From assembly GCF_014281125.1 (NCBI RefSeq), contig NZ_JACOEA010000003.1, forward strand, positions 248,001-312,000: DNA of 64,000 nucleotides, given 5' to 3'. The notes under the pieces are model-generated. The model saw only the letters and a program-made list of their open reading frames with translations. It did not search any database and was not told the DNA's origin. Of the stretch, positions 44,820 to 54,580 are shown in pieces. This DNA is from Lawsonibacter celer. Its GTDB lineage: Bacteria > Bacillota > Clostridia > Oscillospirales > Oscillospiraceae. Both the position numbers and the translations under genes were made by a program. How positions within the stretch are numbered: the stretch's first letter is position 1; the number at the start of each line of letters is the position of its first letter.

Positions 44820-47567
44820 TTAATCGGGATGGTACTCTTTACAGGTGCACTTCTTGAACTTCTTCCCGCTCCCGCACGGACAGGGTTCGTTGGGGCCGAT
44901 TTTATGGGCCTTCTTTACGGGCTGCTTTTTCACTGTGCCGTCGCTGCCTGCACTCTCTCCGGTCACCTTGGCTACCCGCTCGCGCTTGACGGCTCCGCCC
45001 ACCTGCACCCGGGCCAGGAACACCCGGCGGATGGTCTCGGCCTGGATGGCCGCGATCATCTCCTCGAACATCTCATAGCCCTCGCGCTTATACTCCACCA
45101 CCGGGTCGCTCTGGCCATAGGCCCGCAGGCCGATGCCCTGGCGCAGCTCGGTCATGTTGTCCAGGTGGTCCATCCAGTACTCGTCCACCACGCGGAGCAT
45201 CATGACCCGCTCCAGCTCCCGCATCAGCGGCTCGCCCAGCTCCGTCTCTTTTCTGGCGTAGATGTCCGCGGCCCGCTGGTGGAGCAGCTCCACCAGGCCG
45301 TCGGCGTCATACCCGGCCAGCTCCTCACCGCTCAGGTTCAGCTCGCCCGGACGCAGGAACTGACCCTGGAACTGGGCGCGCGTCTCGCGCCAGCCCTCCT
45401 CGTCCATATGCCCCTCGCCCATGTGGGCGTTTACTTCGTTGGAGATCACGGTGGTGAGCATGTTCTGCATGGAGTCCTTCAGGTTCTCCCCGTCCAGCAC
45501 CTGGCGGCGCTGCTTGTAAATGACCTCCCGCTGGGTGTTCATCACGTCGTCGTATTCCAGCACGGTCTTGCGGGTCTGGAAGTTGCGGGACTCCACCTGC
45601 TTCTGGGCGTTCTCAATGGCGCCGGAGAGGATCTTGGCGTCGATGGGGGTGTCCTCGTCCACGCCCAGCCGCTCCATCATGCCCTTCACCCGCTCGGAGC
45701 CGAACAGGCGCATAATGTCGTCCTCCAGGGACAGGTAGAAGCGGGTCTCGCCCGGGTCGCCCTGCCGGCCGGCGCGGCCGCGCAGCTGGTTGTCGATGCG
45801 GCGGGACTCGTGCCGCTCGGTGCCCAGGATGAACAGGCCCCCGGCGGCGCGCACCTTGTCGGCCTCCTCCTTGATCTCGTCCTTATATTTGGCCTCCGCC
45901 TCGGAGAACATCCGCCGGGCCTCCAGAATTTCCTGGTTGTCCGTCTCGGCGAAGCCGGTGGCCTCGGCGATGAGCTCGTCCGTCAGCCCGGCTTTCTTCA
46001 GGTCTGCCTTTGCCAGGAACTCCGCATTGCCGCCCAGCATGATGTCGGTGCCTCGGCCGGCCATGTTGGTGGCCACAGTGACGGCGTTGAGCTTGCCCGC
46101 CTGGGCCACAATTTCGGCTTCCTTCTCATGGTTTTTCGCGTTGAGGACGTTGTGTTTGATGCCCTTCTTTTTCAGCAGGCCGGACAGGTACTCCGATTTC
46201 TCGATGGAAATGGTTCCCACCAGCACGGGCTGCCCCTTGGTGTGGCACTCCTCAATCTGGTTGACAATGGCCCGGAATTTCCCCGCCTCGGTCTTGTACA
46301 CCACGTCCGGATGGTCCACACGGGCCAGGGGCTTGTTGGTGGGGATTTCCACAATGTCCAGGGCATAGATGGTGCCGAACTCCTCCTCCTCGGTCATGGC
46401 GGTACCGGTCATGCCGGAGAGCTTGGTGTACAGGCGGAAATAATTCTGGAAGGTGATGGTGGCCAGCGTCTTGGACTCCCGGGCCACCTCCACGTGCTCC
46501 TTGGCCTCGATGGCCTGGTGCAGGCCCTCGTTGTAGCGCCGGCCGAACATCAGTCGGCCGGTAAACTCGTCCACGATGATGACCTCGCCGTCCTTCACCA
46601 CGTAGTCGATGTCCCGCTTCATGATGCCGTGGGCCTTGATGGCCTGGTTAATGTGGTGGGAGAGGGTGGTGTTCTCCGGGTCGGCCAGGTTCTCCAGCTG
46701 GAACTGCTGCTCCGCCTTGGCGATGCCCCGGGCGGTGAGGGTGGCGGTCTTGGCCTTCTCATCTACGATGTAGTCGGCCTCCTCGTTTTCGTCCTCCTCC
46801 TCCTTGGTGTCCACACTGGTGACCTTCTTGCACTTCAGGCGGGAGACAAAGGAATCCACAATGGTGTAGAGCTGGGTGGACTTATCCCCCTGGCCGGAGA
46901 TGATGAGTGGGGTGCGGGCCTCGTCGATGAGGATGGAGTCCACCTCGTCCACAATGGCGAAATTGTGGCCCCGCTGCACCATCTCCGTCTTATAGATGGC
47001 CATGTTGTCCCGCAGGTAGTCGAAGCCGAACTCATTGTTGGTGCCGTAGGTAATGTCCGCGTCATAGGCGGCTTTGCGCTCGCCGGGCTTCACGTCGTGG
47101 ATCACCAGGCCCACGGTGAGGCCCATAAAGCGGTAGACCTTGCCCATCCACTCGCTGTCGCGCTTGGCCAGGTAGTCGTTCACCGTGACGATGTGCACCC
47201 CCTCGCCGGACAGGGCGTTGAGGTAGGCGGGCAGGGTGGCCACCAGGGTCTTGCCCTCGCCGGTTTTCATCTCGGCGATGCGCCCCTGGTGGAGGATGAT
47301 GCCGCCGATGAGCTGCACCCGGTAGGGCCGCATGCCCAGCACGCGCCAGGCGGCCTCCCGGCAGGCGGCAAAGGCCTCGGGCAGGATGTCGTCCAGGGTC
47401 TCGCCATTGGCCAGGCGCGCCTTGAATTCCGGAGTCTTGGCCTGGAGCTGCTGATCGGTCAGCCCCTTGTATTCCTCTTCCAGCGCCTCGATCTTGTTCA
47501 CCAGGGGCAGAATGGCCTTGACCTGCTTTTCCGAGGTGGTGCCGAAAAGTTTTTTCAGAAGTCCCAT
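44820..47567 (-). CDS. secA: Preprotein translocase ATPase SecA
   Basis: 915 residues, full length. '[20 protein letters not shown]' (Walker A), '[20 protein letters not shown]' (Walker B), 'GTDIMLGG', '[12 protein letters not shown]' and the C-terminal zinc tail '[14 protein letters not shown]' are all present. It drives secretion through SecYEG. ATG at 47567 has AAAGGTG 9 nt upstream; a GTG four codons earlier is an alternative. Extended -10 (TGGTATACT, 47655-47647) lies about 80 bp upstream. Confidence 0.97.
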   Translation of the reverse strand: MGLLKKLFGTTSEKQVKAILPLVNKIEALEEEYKGLTDQQLQAKTPEFKARLANGETLDDILPEAFAACREAAWRVLGMRPYRVQLIGGIILHQGRIAEMKTGEGKTLVATLPAYLNALSGEGVHIVTVNDYLAKRDSEWMGKVYRFMGLTVGLVIHDVKPGERKAAYDADITYGTNNEFGFDYLRDNMAIYKTEMVQRGHNFAIVDEVDSILIDEARTPLIISGQGDKSTQLYTIVDSFVSRLKCKKVTSVDTKEEEDENEEADYIVDEKAKTATLTARGIAKAEQQFQLENLADPENTTLSHHINQAIKAHGIMKRDIDYVVKDGEVIIVDEFTGRLMFGRRYNEGLHQAIEAKEHVEVARESKTLATITFQNYFRLYTKLSGMTGTAMTEEEEFGTIYALDIVEIPTNKPLARVDHPDVVYKTEAGKFRAIVNQIEECHTKGQPVLVGTISIEKSEYLSGLLKKKGIKHNVLNAKNHEKEAEIVAQAGKLNAVTVATNMAGRGTDIMLGGNAEFLAKADLKKAGLTDELIAEATGFAETDNQEILEARRMFSEAEAKYKDEIKEEADKVRAAGGLFILGTERHESRRIDNQLRGRAGRQGDPGETRFYLSLEDDIMRLFGSERVKGMMERLGVDEDTPIDAKILSGAIENAQKQVESRNFQTRKTVLEYDDVMNTQREVIYKQRRQVLDGENLKDSMQNMLTTVISNEVNAHMGEGHMDEEGWRETRAQFQGQFLRPGELNLSGEELAGYDADGLVELLHQRAADIYARKETELGEPLMRELERVMMLRVVDEYWMDHLDNMTELRQGIGLRAYGQSDPVVEYKREGYEMFEEMIAAIQAETIRRVFLARVQVGGAVKRERVAKVTGESAGSDGTVKKQPVKKAHKIGPNEPCPCGSGKKFKKCTCKEYHPD

Positions 47568-47766
47568 AGGTCGATTCACCTTTCTTATCTGTCATCGCCC
47601 GCCTGCGCGGGCAGCGCGATCCTTTGGCATGTGGTTTTAACGATTAAGTATACCACATCCACCTCTTATAAATAAAGAGAAAATTGTAAACAAACGCCGG
47701 GCCGCCCCGGCCGGTTTCCAGGCAAAACATACAGCACCCATCCGGCAGGGAATCTCTTTTTTCCCA

Positions 47767-47795
47767 TTTACGCCGAGCCGCCGGGATGGTAAAAT
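47767..47795 (+). promoter_or_regulatory. Promoter of the lipoprotein-rlmD pair
   Basis: TTTACG (47767-47772), 17-bp spacer, TAAAAT (47790-47795) with an extended TGG. Confidence 0.6.
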
Positions 47796-47832
47796 AAAGG
47801 CACACCTTCTGCCTATGAAAAAGGAGCTTATT

Positions 47833-48630
47833 ATGAAACGAATGATTCTTCCGCTGGCGCTGGCTCTCCTGCTGGGCCTGTCCGCCTGTTCCAAGCGGCC
47901 CCCTCAGCCCACGCCCACCCCCACGCCGGAACCCACCCCCGTGGCCACGCCCACACCCACGCCGGAGCCCACGCCCAAGCCCATCCCCGCCCCCACGGCC
48001 GATCCCGACTGGAGCGAGCAGGTATTTGCCAAGGACTATACCGCCGGGGATGGCAACCTGGTCCTCTCCGTCTCCTATCAGCTGCCCCTGGTGCGCAACA
48101 CCGACGAATACCCTGCCGGCGAGGCCATCAACCAGTGGTACAAGACGGAGGGCGCCGCCCGCATGGCCGAGGCCGAGGAGCTCTACGAGCTGTCGGTGGC
48201 CGACTATGAGGTGTCCACCTCCTCCAATCTACCCTTCCAGGCCACGGTGCAGGAGATGACCTACAAGGTCACCCGTCAGGACGACACAGTGGTGAGCGTC
48301 TGCCGGGAGTGGTATGTGAACAGCGGCGGGGCCCATCCCAATGTATTCCGCCTGTCCGAGCAGTTTGACCCCCTCACCGGGCAGAAGCTGGGCTTTGCCG
48401 ACTTCTTTACCGACGCCGACGCGGTATCCGACGCCGCCATCGACGCCCTGGCCGCGGCCTACGATCTGGAGCGCACCGGCGTGGCGGCCAACTTCCAGCC
48501 GGAGAGCTTTTACTTTACCGACGAGGGCTGCACCTTCTGGATTCAGGGGGGGCAGGTCCCTGGCCTGAACAGCCCTGCGGAGGCCACTGTTTCCTATGAT
48601 GACCTGTCCGCCTGGATGCGAAATGGATAA
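47833..48630 (+). CDS. Pro/Thr-linker lipoprotein with DUF3298-like domain
   Basis: About 265 residues. Signal 'LPLALALLLGLSACSKR' with the lipobox Cys about residue 19, then a PTPTPEPTP-type repeat linker (about 24-60) and a compact domain with 'YVNSGGAHPNVFRLSEQFDPLTG', which matches DUF3298/DUF4163 (RsiV-like extracellular) proteins. Surface-anchored, function unknown; RsiV-like domains can bind lysozyme, but no anti-sigma part is present here. ATG at 47833 has AAGGAG 6-7 nt upstream. Overlaps rlmD by 8 bp. Confidence 0.83.
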   Translation: MKRMILPLALALLLGLSACSKRPPQPTPTPTPEPTPVATPTPTPEPTPKPIPAPTADPDWSEQVFAKDYTAGDGNLVLSVSYQLPLVRNTDEYPAGEAINQWYKTEGAARMAEAEELYELSVADYEVSTSSNLPFQATVQEMTYKVTRQDDTVVSVCREWYVNSGGAHPNVFRLSEQFDPLTGQKLGFADFFTDADAVSDAAIDALAAAYDLERTGVAANFQPESFYFTDEGCTFWIQGGQVPGLNSPAEATVSYDDLSAWMRNG

Positions 48631-49972
48631 GCGCCCAGCGGAAAACGAGATTTATCCTCTGGCCATCACCGGCTATGCCGGTGATGGCGCCGGGGTGGCC
48701 CGGCTGGACGGCATGGTGGTCTTTGTCCAGGGGGGCATCCGGGGCGAGGTGTGTGAGGTAAAGCTCACCAAGGTGGGGCGCAGCGCCATCTGGGGCCGGG
48801 CAGTCCGGCCCATCTCCCCCTCCCCCGCCCGGCAGACACCGGACTGCCCCCTCTACGGCCGATGCGGCGGCTGCGCCTACCGCCACATGACCTATACCGA
48901 GGAGCTGGAGGCCAAGCGCGCAAAGGTGGAGGACGCCCTGCGCCGCATCGGCGGGACGGAGCTGGCCGTGCCCGTCATTCTGGGGGCCCCGCAGCCGGAG
49001 CGCTACCGCAACAAGGTGCAGTTCCCCGTGTCCGCTGGGCCGAGGATCGGCTTCTATCAGGCCCGCTCCCATAGGGTCATCGACGCCCCGGACTGCCTGC
49101 TGCAGCCCCTCCCCGCCGCCCGCCTGCGCGCCGCAGCGGCGGACTGGATGCGCCGTTATCACATCAGCGCCTATGACGAGCGCACCGGCAAGGGCCTGGT
49201 GCGCCATGTATATGTCCGTACCAACCGGGCGGGCCAGTCCCTGTTCTGCCTGCTGGTCAACGGGCAGGCCGTCCCCCACGAGGCGGATCTGGTCTGCGCT
49301 CTGCGCGCCGCCGAGCCCGGTCTGGCCGGGGTGGTGCTGGGGATCAATGAGAAGAAGAACAACGTAATCCTGGGGGACGCCTACCGTACCCTCTGGGGGG
49401 AGGACGCGCTGACAGATACCCTGTGCGGCCTGGAGTTCCGCCTGTCGGTGCCCTCCTTCTATCAGGTCAACGCCGACCAGGCGGAGGTGCTCTACGGCCG
49501 GGCTCTGGAGCTGGCCGGGCTCACCGGACGGGAGACCGTGCTGGACCTGTACTGCGGCATCGGCACCATCAGCCTGTGCATGGCCCGCCGGGCGGGCCGG
49601 GTTTACGGGGTGGAGGTGATCCCCCAGGCGGTGGAGGACGCTAGGGCCAACGCCGCCCGCAACGGCGTGTCCAACGCGGAATTTTTCTGCGCTGACGCCG
49701 GTCAGGCGGCCCGCCGCTTGGCCGCGGAGGGAGTGCGCCCCGACGTGGTCTGTGTGGATCCGCCTAGGAAGGGCCTCGCCCCCGACGTGGTGGAGACCGT
49801 GGCGGGCATGGCCCCCCGCCGGGTGGTCTATGTCTCCTGTGATCCGGGCACCCTGGCCCGGGACGTGGCCCGCTTCGCCGCTCTGGGCTACGTCGCCCGG
49901 GAGGCCGTGGCGGTGGACCTCTTTCCCCGCACCGCCCATGTAGAAACGGTAGTTCTCTTGTCTCGTACCTAG
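48623..49972 (+). CDS. rlmD: 23S rRNA (uracil-5-)-methyltransferase RlmD (RumA)
   Basis: 449 residues. N-terminal TRAM domain ('ITGYAGDGAGVARLDGMVVFVQGG'), four-Cys FeS motif in 'PDCPLYGRCGGCAYRHM', SAM-binding 'LDLYCGIGTISLCMA' and catalytic Cys in 'VYVSCDPGTLARD'. It methylates a uridine in 23S rRNA. The last codons use AT-rich synonymous forms ('HVETVVLLSRT') unlike the rest, and a second GC-rich copy of this terminus lies 400 bp downstream, so the 3' end was probably replaced by an integrated element. Confidence 0.93.
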   Translation: MDKRPAENEIYPLAITGYAGDGAGVARLDGMVVFVQGGIRGEVCEVKLTKVGRSAIWGRAVRPISPSPARQTPDCPLYGRCGGCAYRHMTYTEELEAKRAKVEDALRRIGGTELAVPVILGAPQPERYRNKVQFPVSAGPRIGFYQARSHRVIDAPDCLLQPLPAARLRAAAADWMRRYHISAYDERTGKGLVRHVYVRTNRAGQSLFCLLVNGQAVPHEADLVCALRAAEPGLAGVVLGINEKKNNVILGDAYRTLWGEDALTDTLCGLEFRLSVPSFYQVNADQAEVLYGRALELAGLTGRETVLDLYCGIGTISLCMARRAGRVYGVEVIPQAVEDARANAARNGVSNAEFFCADAGQAARRLAAEGVRPDVVCVDPPRKGLAPDVVETVAGMAPRRVVYVSCDPGTLARDVARFAALGYVAREAVAVDLFPRTAHVETVVLLSRT

Positions 49973-49980
49973 GTTGAAAC

Positions 49981-50298
49981 TACAGAACTATTGTCGGAGC
50001 TGCTAGTGTTTTTTCTATTGGTCCAAATAAAGTTAAGCACCGCGCAGAGTTTGGTATAGCGATTGATAAGGACTACTGGGGTATCGGCATAGGAGAGGCT
50101 TTGACAGCAGCTTGTGTTGAATTTTCAAAAAGTGCTGGATATTCTCAATTGGAATTAGAGGTTGTGAGCGATAATACGGGTGCAATCACGCTGTATAGAA
50201 AAATGGGATTTATTGAATTTGGAAGAAATCCCAGAGGTTTTATTTCTCGTTTCCAAGGCTGGCAAGAACTAGTTTCTATGAGGCGGGAATTAAACTGA
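49981..50298 (+). pseudogene. 5'-truncated GNAT acetyltransferase fragment
   Basis: In frame from 49981, about 105 residues match the C-terminal two thirds of a GNAT N-acetyltransferase: 'RAEFGIAIDKDYWGIGIGEA' holds the acetyl-CoA loop, then 'LELEVVSDNTGAITLYRKMGF'. The first 60-70 residues and any start are missing; the frame runs straight from the rlmD stop. It is much more AT-rich than its neighbours, which points to transfer from a low-GC donor inside a decayed element. Confidence 0.8.
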
Positions 50299-50316
50299 TA
50301 AATCCCGGTTTGTCGG

Positions 50317-50428
50317 GTCGATATGTTCCCGCGTACTGTGGGTGGTAGATTAGTTTCCGAGTTGTTTCGACATTCACGGCATCGTCTCGACCCACGTGGA
50401 GACCGTCTGCGTTCTGGACCGGGCCTGA
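50317..50428 (+). pseudogene. Displaced 3' end of rlmD (integration scar)
   Basis: VDMFPRT is encoded at 50317-50337 and, after about 52 bp of unrelated sequence, THVETVCVLDRA-stop at 50390-50428. Both echo the C-terminus of RlmD (VDLFPRTAHVETV). The GC-rich second part looks like the original host 3' end, separated from rlmD by the inserted fragment. Confidence 0.65.
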
Positions 50429-50464
50429 GCCCGCAGCTTTTGTACGGAAAGGAGCCGATTGGCT

Positions 50465-50938
50465 GTGAAACTGCTGTTTCGTCAGCGCTTTTTCTCCTGG
50501 TTTGACAGCTATGACATCTATGACGAGGCCGGCCGCACCGTGTACACGGTGGAGGGGAAGCTCTCCTGGGGGCACCGGCTGGAGATCTACGGCCCTGCCG
50601 GGGACCATCTGGGCACCGTAAAGGAGGAGGTGCTCACCTTCCTCCCCCGCTTTGCCCTGTACATCGGAGAGGAATACCTGGGCTGCATCCGAAAGGAATT
50701 TACCTTCTTCCGCCCCCGCTTTCAGCTGGACTGCAGCGGCTGGCAGGTGGAGGGCAATTTTCTGGAGTGGGACTACACCGTTGTGGACCGCGCAGGCGGC
50801 CTGGTCATGCAGGCCTCCAAGGAACTGTTTCACTGGACGGACACCTATACACTGGATATTGTGCGCCCGGAGGATGCGCTGCTGTGCCTGATGATTGTGC
50901 TGGCCATTGACGCGGCCAAATGCTCCGCCGGAAATTGA
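50465..50938 (+). CDS. LURP-one-related (YxjI-like) protein
   Basis: 157 residues of the LOR/tubby-like beta-barrel family: 'LLFRQRFFSWFDSYDIYDEAG', 'VYTVEGKLSWGHRLEIYG', 'LGTVKEEVLTFLPRFALYIG'. The role of the family in bacteria is unknown. GTG at 50465 is 10 nt after AAAGGAG; TTG at 50459 is possible but very close. Monocistronic, likely transcribed with asnA 70 bp downstream. Confidence 0.82.
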   Translation: MKLLFRQRFFSWFDSYDIYDEAGRTVYTVEGKLSWGHRLEIYGPAGDHLGTVKEEVLTFLPRFALYIGEEYLGCIRKEFTFFRPRFQLDCSGWQVEGNFLEWDYTVVDRAGGLVMQASKELFHWTDTYTLDIVRPEDALLCLMIVLAIDAAKCSAGN

Positions 50939-51010
50939 CGAGCTCCCGCCTTGATTTCTCTCCTTCCGGCGGGTATAATAAATCATTCTTTCTGATTGCG
51001 AGGTAGTTCC

Positions 51011-52024
51011 ATGCTCCGGACTGTGATTCCTCAGGGGTACGCCCCCTGCCTGAACCTGTATGACACCCAGAAGGCTATCGGCCTGCTCAAGCGCCTGTTT
51101 GAGGACACCCTGGGTGGCGCCCTCCATCTGCGCCGGGTCTCCGCCCCCCTGTTTGTGGAGGCCTCCACCGGCCTGAACGACGATCTGAACGGCGTGGAGC
51201 GGGCGGTTTCCTTTGACATCCCCTTTGCCGGGCGGGAGGCCCAGGTGGTCCACTCCCTGGCCAAGTGGAAGCGCATGGCCCTCTACCGCTACCAGTTCTC
51301 CGTAGGCGAGGGGCTGTACACGGACATGAACGCCATCCGCCGGGACGAGGAGCTGGACAACCTCCATTCGGTCTATGTGGACCAGTGGGACTGGGAGAAG
51401 GTCATCGCCCCCCGGGACCGGAATGTGGACTATCTGAAGGACACGGTGCGCGCCATCGTCAGGGCCATGGGCGAGACCCAGGCCACCCTGCGGGCGGTAT
51501 TCCCCCAGCTGACCGCCCTGCCCCAGCTGGAGAGCGAGGTGTCCTTTGTCACCACCCAGGAGCTGGAGGACCGCTGGCCCGCCCTCTCCCCCAAGGAGCG
51601 GGAAGACGCCTGGGTGAAGGAGTACCCCGTCACCTTCCTGATGGGCATCGGCGGGGCCCTGAAGTCCGGAGCCCCCCACGATGGCCGCGCCCCCGACTAC
51701 GACGACTGGACCCTCAACGGGGATATCCTGCTGTGGAACCCGGTGCTGGAGCGGGCCTTTGAGGTGTCCTCCATGGGCATCCGGGTGGACCCGGCGGCCC
51801 TGGACCGGCAACTGACCATCGCCGGGTGCGACGAGCGGCGGGCGCTGCCCTTCCACCGGATGCTGCTGGAGGGAAAGCTCCCTCTGACCATCGGCGGCGG
51901 TATCGGCCAGTCCCGCCTGTGCATGCTCCTTCTGGGCAAGGCCCATATCGGCGAGGTGCAGGCCAGCGTCTGGGACCCGGAGACCATACAGGTCTGCCAG
52001 GACGCCGGAGTCGTACTGCTGTAA
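51011..52024 (+). CDS. asnA: Aspartate-ammonia ligase (asparagine synthetase A)
   Basis: 337 residues, class II synthetase-like AsnA that makes asparagine from aspartate, ammonia and ATP. Seen: 'VSAPLFVEASTGLNDDLNGVER', 'FSVGEGLYTDMNAIRRDEE', 'LHSVYVDQWDWEKVI' and 'LTIGGGIGQSRLCMLLL'. ATG at 51011 has GAGGT about 7 nt upstream. Confidence 0.95.
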   Translation: MLRTVIPQGYAPCLNLYDTQKAIGLLKRLFEDTLGGALHLRRVSAPLFVEASTGLNDDLNGVERAVSFDIPFAGREAQVVHSLAKWKRMALYRYQFSVGEGLYTDMNAIRRDEELDNLHSVYVDQWDWEKVIAPRDRNVDYLKDTVRAIVRAMGETQATLRAVFPQLTALPQLESEVSFVTTQELEDRWPALSPKEREDAWVKEYPVTFLMGIGGALKSGAPHDGRAPDYDDWTLNGDILLWNPVLERAFEVSSMGIRVDPAALDRQLTIAGCDERRALPFHRMLLEGKLPLTIGGGIGQSRLCMLLLGKAHIGEVQASVWDPETIQVCQDAGVVLL

Positions 52025-52049
52025 CGCCGGTCTGCCCTATCATGTAAGA

Positions 52050-52085
52050 AAAGCCGGGCGGTCTGAGATCGCCTGGCTCTTTCTA
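52050..52085. terminator. Bidirectional terminator (asnA / recQ)
   Basis: Stem AGCCGGGCG / CGCCTGGCT (one G-T pair) with AAAA before and CTTTCT after, between convergent genes. Confidence 0.75.
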
Positions 52086-53897
52086 TGTGTTTTCCCGGAT
52101 CTCCTTCAGAAACGCCGCGCCATAGCGCTCCAGCTTGGTCCTTCCCACGCCGGAGACCTCCAGCAGCTCCGCCTCGCTCCCCGGGCGCTTGGCGCACATG
52201 TCCCGGAGCGTGGCGTCGGAGAATACCATGTAGGGCGGGATCTTCTGGCCCCGGGCCAAAACGGACCGCAGGGCGCGCAGCCGCTGGAAGAGCCGCTCGT
52301 CCCCGGCCTTGTCGGCCGCCGGCGCCCGCTTTTTCTCCGGCTCCGCCCGCCGCTCCACAGTGATGGTCACCGCGCTCTCCCCGTCCAGCACCCAGCGGGC
52401 CCGCTCCCCCAGGCGCAGCGTGGGATACTGCCCCCCCAGCTGGAGCAGGTACTCCTGCTCCTCCAGGGCCCGAAGCCATCCGTCCACCTGCTCCCGCCGC
52501 GCCCCTTTCAGCGCGCCGTAACTCTCCAGGCGCTTCAGCCCCCACTGGCGGAGCTTTTGACTCTCCGAGCCCCGCAGCACGTCCGCGATCACGCCCCGGC
52601 CGAAGCGCTGCCCGCTCTCGGCCACGCAGCGCAGAATGGCCTGGGCCTGGCGGGTGATATCCTCCTCCTCCGTGACCCGGCAGCAGTTACCGCAGTTCCC
52701 GCAGCGGCCCGCGGCCCCCTCGCCGAAGTAGTCCAGGATGTACTGGCGCAGACAGCCCTGGGTATGGCAGTAGGCCGTCATCTGCTTCAGGCGGGCGTAG
52801 TCCCGCTCCCGCACCTGCTCCAGGGCGGCCGGGTCCAGGGCGTCGTTCTCCCGGTCCTGCCGGATGAGAAAGCGGGCCGTGGCCTCATCCCTGGGACCGT
52901 AAAGCAGAATACACCGGGCCGGCTCGCCGTCCCGCCCGGCGCGCCCCGCCTCCTGGTAATAGCTCTCCATGTCCTTGGGCATGTTGTAGTGGACCACGTA
53001 GCGCACATCAGACTTGTCAATGCCCATGCCGAAGGCGTTGGTGGCCACCATCACCCGCACCCGGTCATAGAGAAAATCCTCCTGGCTCTCCCGCCGCTCC
53101 TCCTGCTCCAGGCCCGCGTGGTAGCGGGCGGCGGACACCCCTTGGGCCTGAAGGTCCCGGCATACCTGCTCCACCCCCTTGCGGGTGGCACAGTATACGA
53201 TGCCGCTCTCCCCTGGGTGGGCGGCCACAATTTCCCGCAGCCAGCCCGGTTTGTCCCTCTCCCGGCCCCGTCGCACCTCAAAACAGAGGTTGGGCCGGTC
53301 AAAGCCGGTGACCAGCTGGAAGGGATCCCGCAGCTTCAGCAGCGTCCGGATGTCCCGCCGCACGGTCTGGGTGGCGGTGGCCGTAAATGCGGCCACCACC
53401 GGCCGCCGGGGCAGCCTGTCCACAAAATCCGGAATGGCCAGATAATGGGGGCGGAAATCCTGCCCCCACTGGGAGACGCAGTGGGCCTCGTCCACCGCCA
53501 CCAGGGAGATAGGAGCACGGAGGGCAAAATCCAAAAACCGCTCGGTCTCCAGCCGCTCCGGCGCCACGTAGATCAGCTTATACTGCCCTGCCCGGGCACG
53601 CTCCAGGGCCAGGGCATACTGCCGCTCGGTCAGGGCGCTGTTGAGGAAGGCGGCGGGTATGCCTGCCTGGACCAGGGCAGCCACCTGGTCCCGCATCAGG
53701 GAAATAAGCGGGGAAACCACCAGCGTAACGCCCTCCATCATCAGGGCGGGCAGCTGAAAGCACAGGGATTTGCCCGCCCCGGTGGGCATCACCGCCGCCA
53801 CGTCCCGACCGGAGAGGAGGGCGGAGACGATCTCCTCCTGTCCCTCCCGGAAGTGCGAATAGCCGAAGTAGGTTTTCAATGCGTTCTGCAATTCCAT
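52083..53897 (-). CDS. recQ: ATP-dependent DNA helicase RecQ
   Basis: 604 residues. Superfamily 2 helicase motifs: Walker A 'MPTGAGKSLCFQLPAL', DEAH in 'VAVDEAHCVSQWG', 'FTATAT', and 'QEAGRAGRDG'. A RecQ zinc-binding region follows ('CLRQYILDYFGEG', 'CGNCGNC'), then the winged helix and an HRDC domain at the C-terminus (about 530-604). 3'-5' helicase in recombination and repair. ATG at 53897 has AAAGGAG upstream. Confidence 0.95.
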   Translation of the reverse strand: MELQNALKTYFGYSHFREGQEEIVSALLSGRDVAAVMPTGAGKSLCFQLPALMMEGVTLVVSPLISLMRDQVAALVQAGIPAAFLNSALTERQYALALERARAGQYKLIYVAPERLETERFLDFALRAPISLVAVDEAHCVSQWGQDFRPHYLAIPDFVDRLPRRPVVAAFTATATQTVRRDIRTLLKLRDPFQLVTGFDRPNLCFEVRRGRERDKPGWLREIVAAHPGESGIVYCATRKGVEQVCRDLQAQGVSAARYHAGLEQEERRESQEDFLYDRVRVMVATNAFGMGIDKSDVRYVVHYNMPKDMESYYQEAGRAGRDGEPARCILLYGPRDEATARFLIRQDRENDALDPAALEQVRERDYARLKQMTAYCHTQGCLRQYILDYFGEGAAGRCGNCGNCCRVTEEEDITRQAQAILRCVAESGQRFGRGVIADVLRGSESQKLRQWGLKRLESYGALKGARREQVDGWLRALEEQEYLLQLGGQYPTLRLGERARWVLDGESAVTITVERRAEPEKKRAPAADKAGDERLFQRLRALRSVLARGQKIPPYMVFSDATLRDMCAKRPGSEAELLEVSGVGRTKLERYGAAFLKEIRENT

Positions 53898-53929
53898 GGC
53901 GCGCGGCTCCTTTATCCTGTGTTTGTTCC

Positions 53930-53959
53930 ATTATACCGCGCCCACCGGGTCTTTTTCAA
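53930..53959 (-). promoter_or_regulatory. recQ promoter
   Basis: Minus strand TTGAAA (53959-53954), 18-bp spacer, TATAAT (53935-53930). Confidence 0.75.
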
Positions 53960-53965
53960 TGGCAA

Positions 53966-53989
53966 GGGGAGGGCCTGCGGGCCCTCCCC
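53966..53989 (-). terminator. Terminator after spoVFB
   Basis: Stem GGGGAGGGCC / GGCCCTCCCC with a 4-nt loop, just past the spoVFB stop. It overlaps no promoter element of recQ but lies directly before it. Confidence 0.7.
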
Positions 53990-53993
53990 TCGG

Positions 53994-54578
53994 TCACCCG
54001 GCCGGTCCCAGCAGGAGCGGCTGGAGCTGCTTTCCCGCCAGAGCGGCCTCAATCGTCTGCGTCACCTGGCCGAAATCCGCCACCACGGAGGTGGGCTTCC
54101 TCACCGGGTCATCCTGGCGGAACGGGACAAAATACACGTTCTTTTTGTCCAGCAAAGCCCCGATGTTTTTGGCAGAGCCGGCCAGGGCATCATTGGTGGA
54201 TACGGCGATAACCAGGGGCCTGCCGTTGCGCAGGTGGGCCTTGGCCGCCATAGTCACCGCCGTGTCCGTAATCCCGCAGGCCAGCTTGGCCAGGGTGTTT
54301 CCCGTACAGGGACAGATGACCAGCACATCCAGCAGCCCCTGGGGACCGATGGGCTCTGCCTTTGCAATGGTGTCCACCACCCGTCTGCCGCAGATGCGCT
54401 CCATCTCCCGGAGGAAATCATGGGCGTTGCCGAAACGGGTGTCCGTGGCGGCGCTGGTTTCCGAGACAATAGGGACCACATCCTCAAACCTGGCGCGCAC
54501 CTGTTCCAAGGCCGCCATGGCCCGGTCGTAAGTACAGAAGGACCCGCAGAAGGCGTATCCCACTCTGATTGCTTCCAT
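53994..54578 (-). CDS. spoVFB: Dipicolinate synthase subunit B
   Basis: 194-residue flavoprotein-fold subunit. 'VGYAFCGSFCTYDRAMAALE' and 'VICPCTGNTLAKLACGITDTAVTMAAKAHL' match SpoVFB/DpaB. With subunit A it makes dipicolinic acid in the mother cell, the calcium chelator of the spore core. ATG at 54578 lies 2 nt after the spoVFA stop, so translation is coupled to spoVFA. Because spoVFA is split upstream, spoVFB is cut off from its natural promoter until the inserts are removed. Confidence 0.93.
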   Translation of the reverse strand: MEAIRVGYAFCGSFCTYDRAMAALEQVRARFEDVVPIVSETSAATDTRFGNAHDFLREMERICGRRVVDTIAKAEPIGPQGLLDVLVICPCTGNTLAKLACGITDTAVTMAAKAHLRNGRPLVIAVSTNDALAGSAKNIGALLDKKNVYFVPFRQDDPVRKPTSVVADFGQVTQTIEAALAGKQLQPLLLGPAG

Positions 54579-54580
54579 AG

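Noticed and set aside
44829..47675. 948-codon plus-strand frame opposite secA
   Set aside because: Antisense shadow of secA with biased composition and no ribosome site.
50101..50298. Intact small acetyltransferase
   Set aside because: Homology extends upstream of the TTG to 49981 and the N-terminal third is missing, so it is a truncated fragment.
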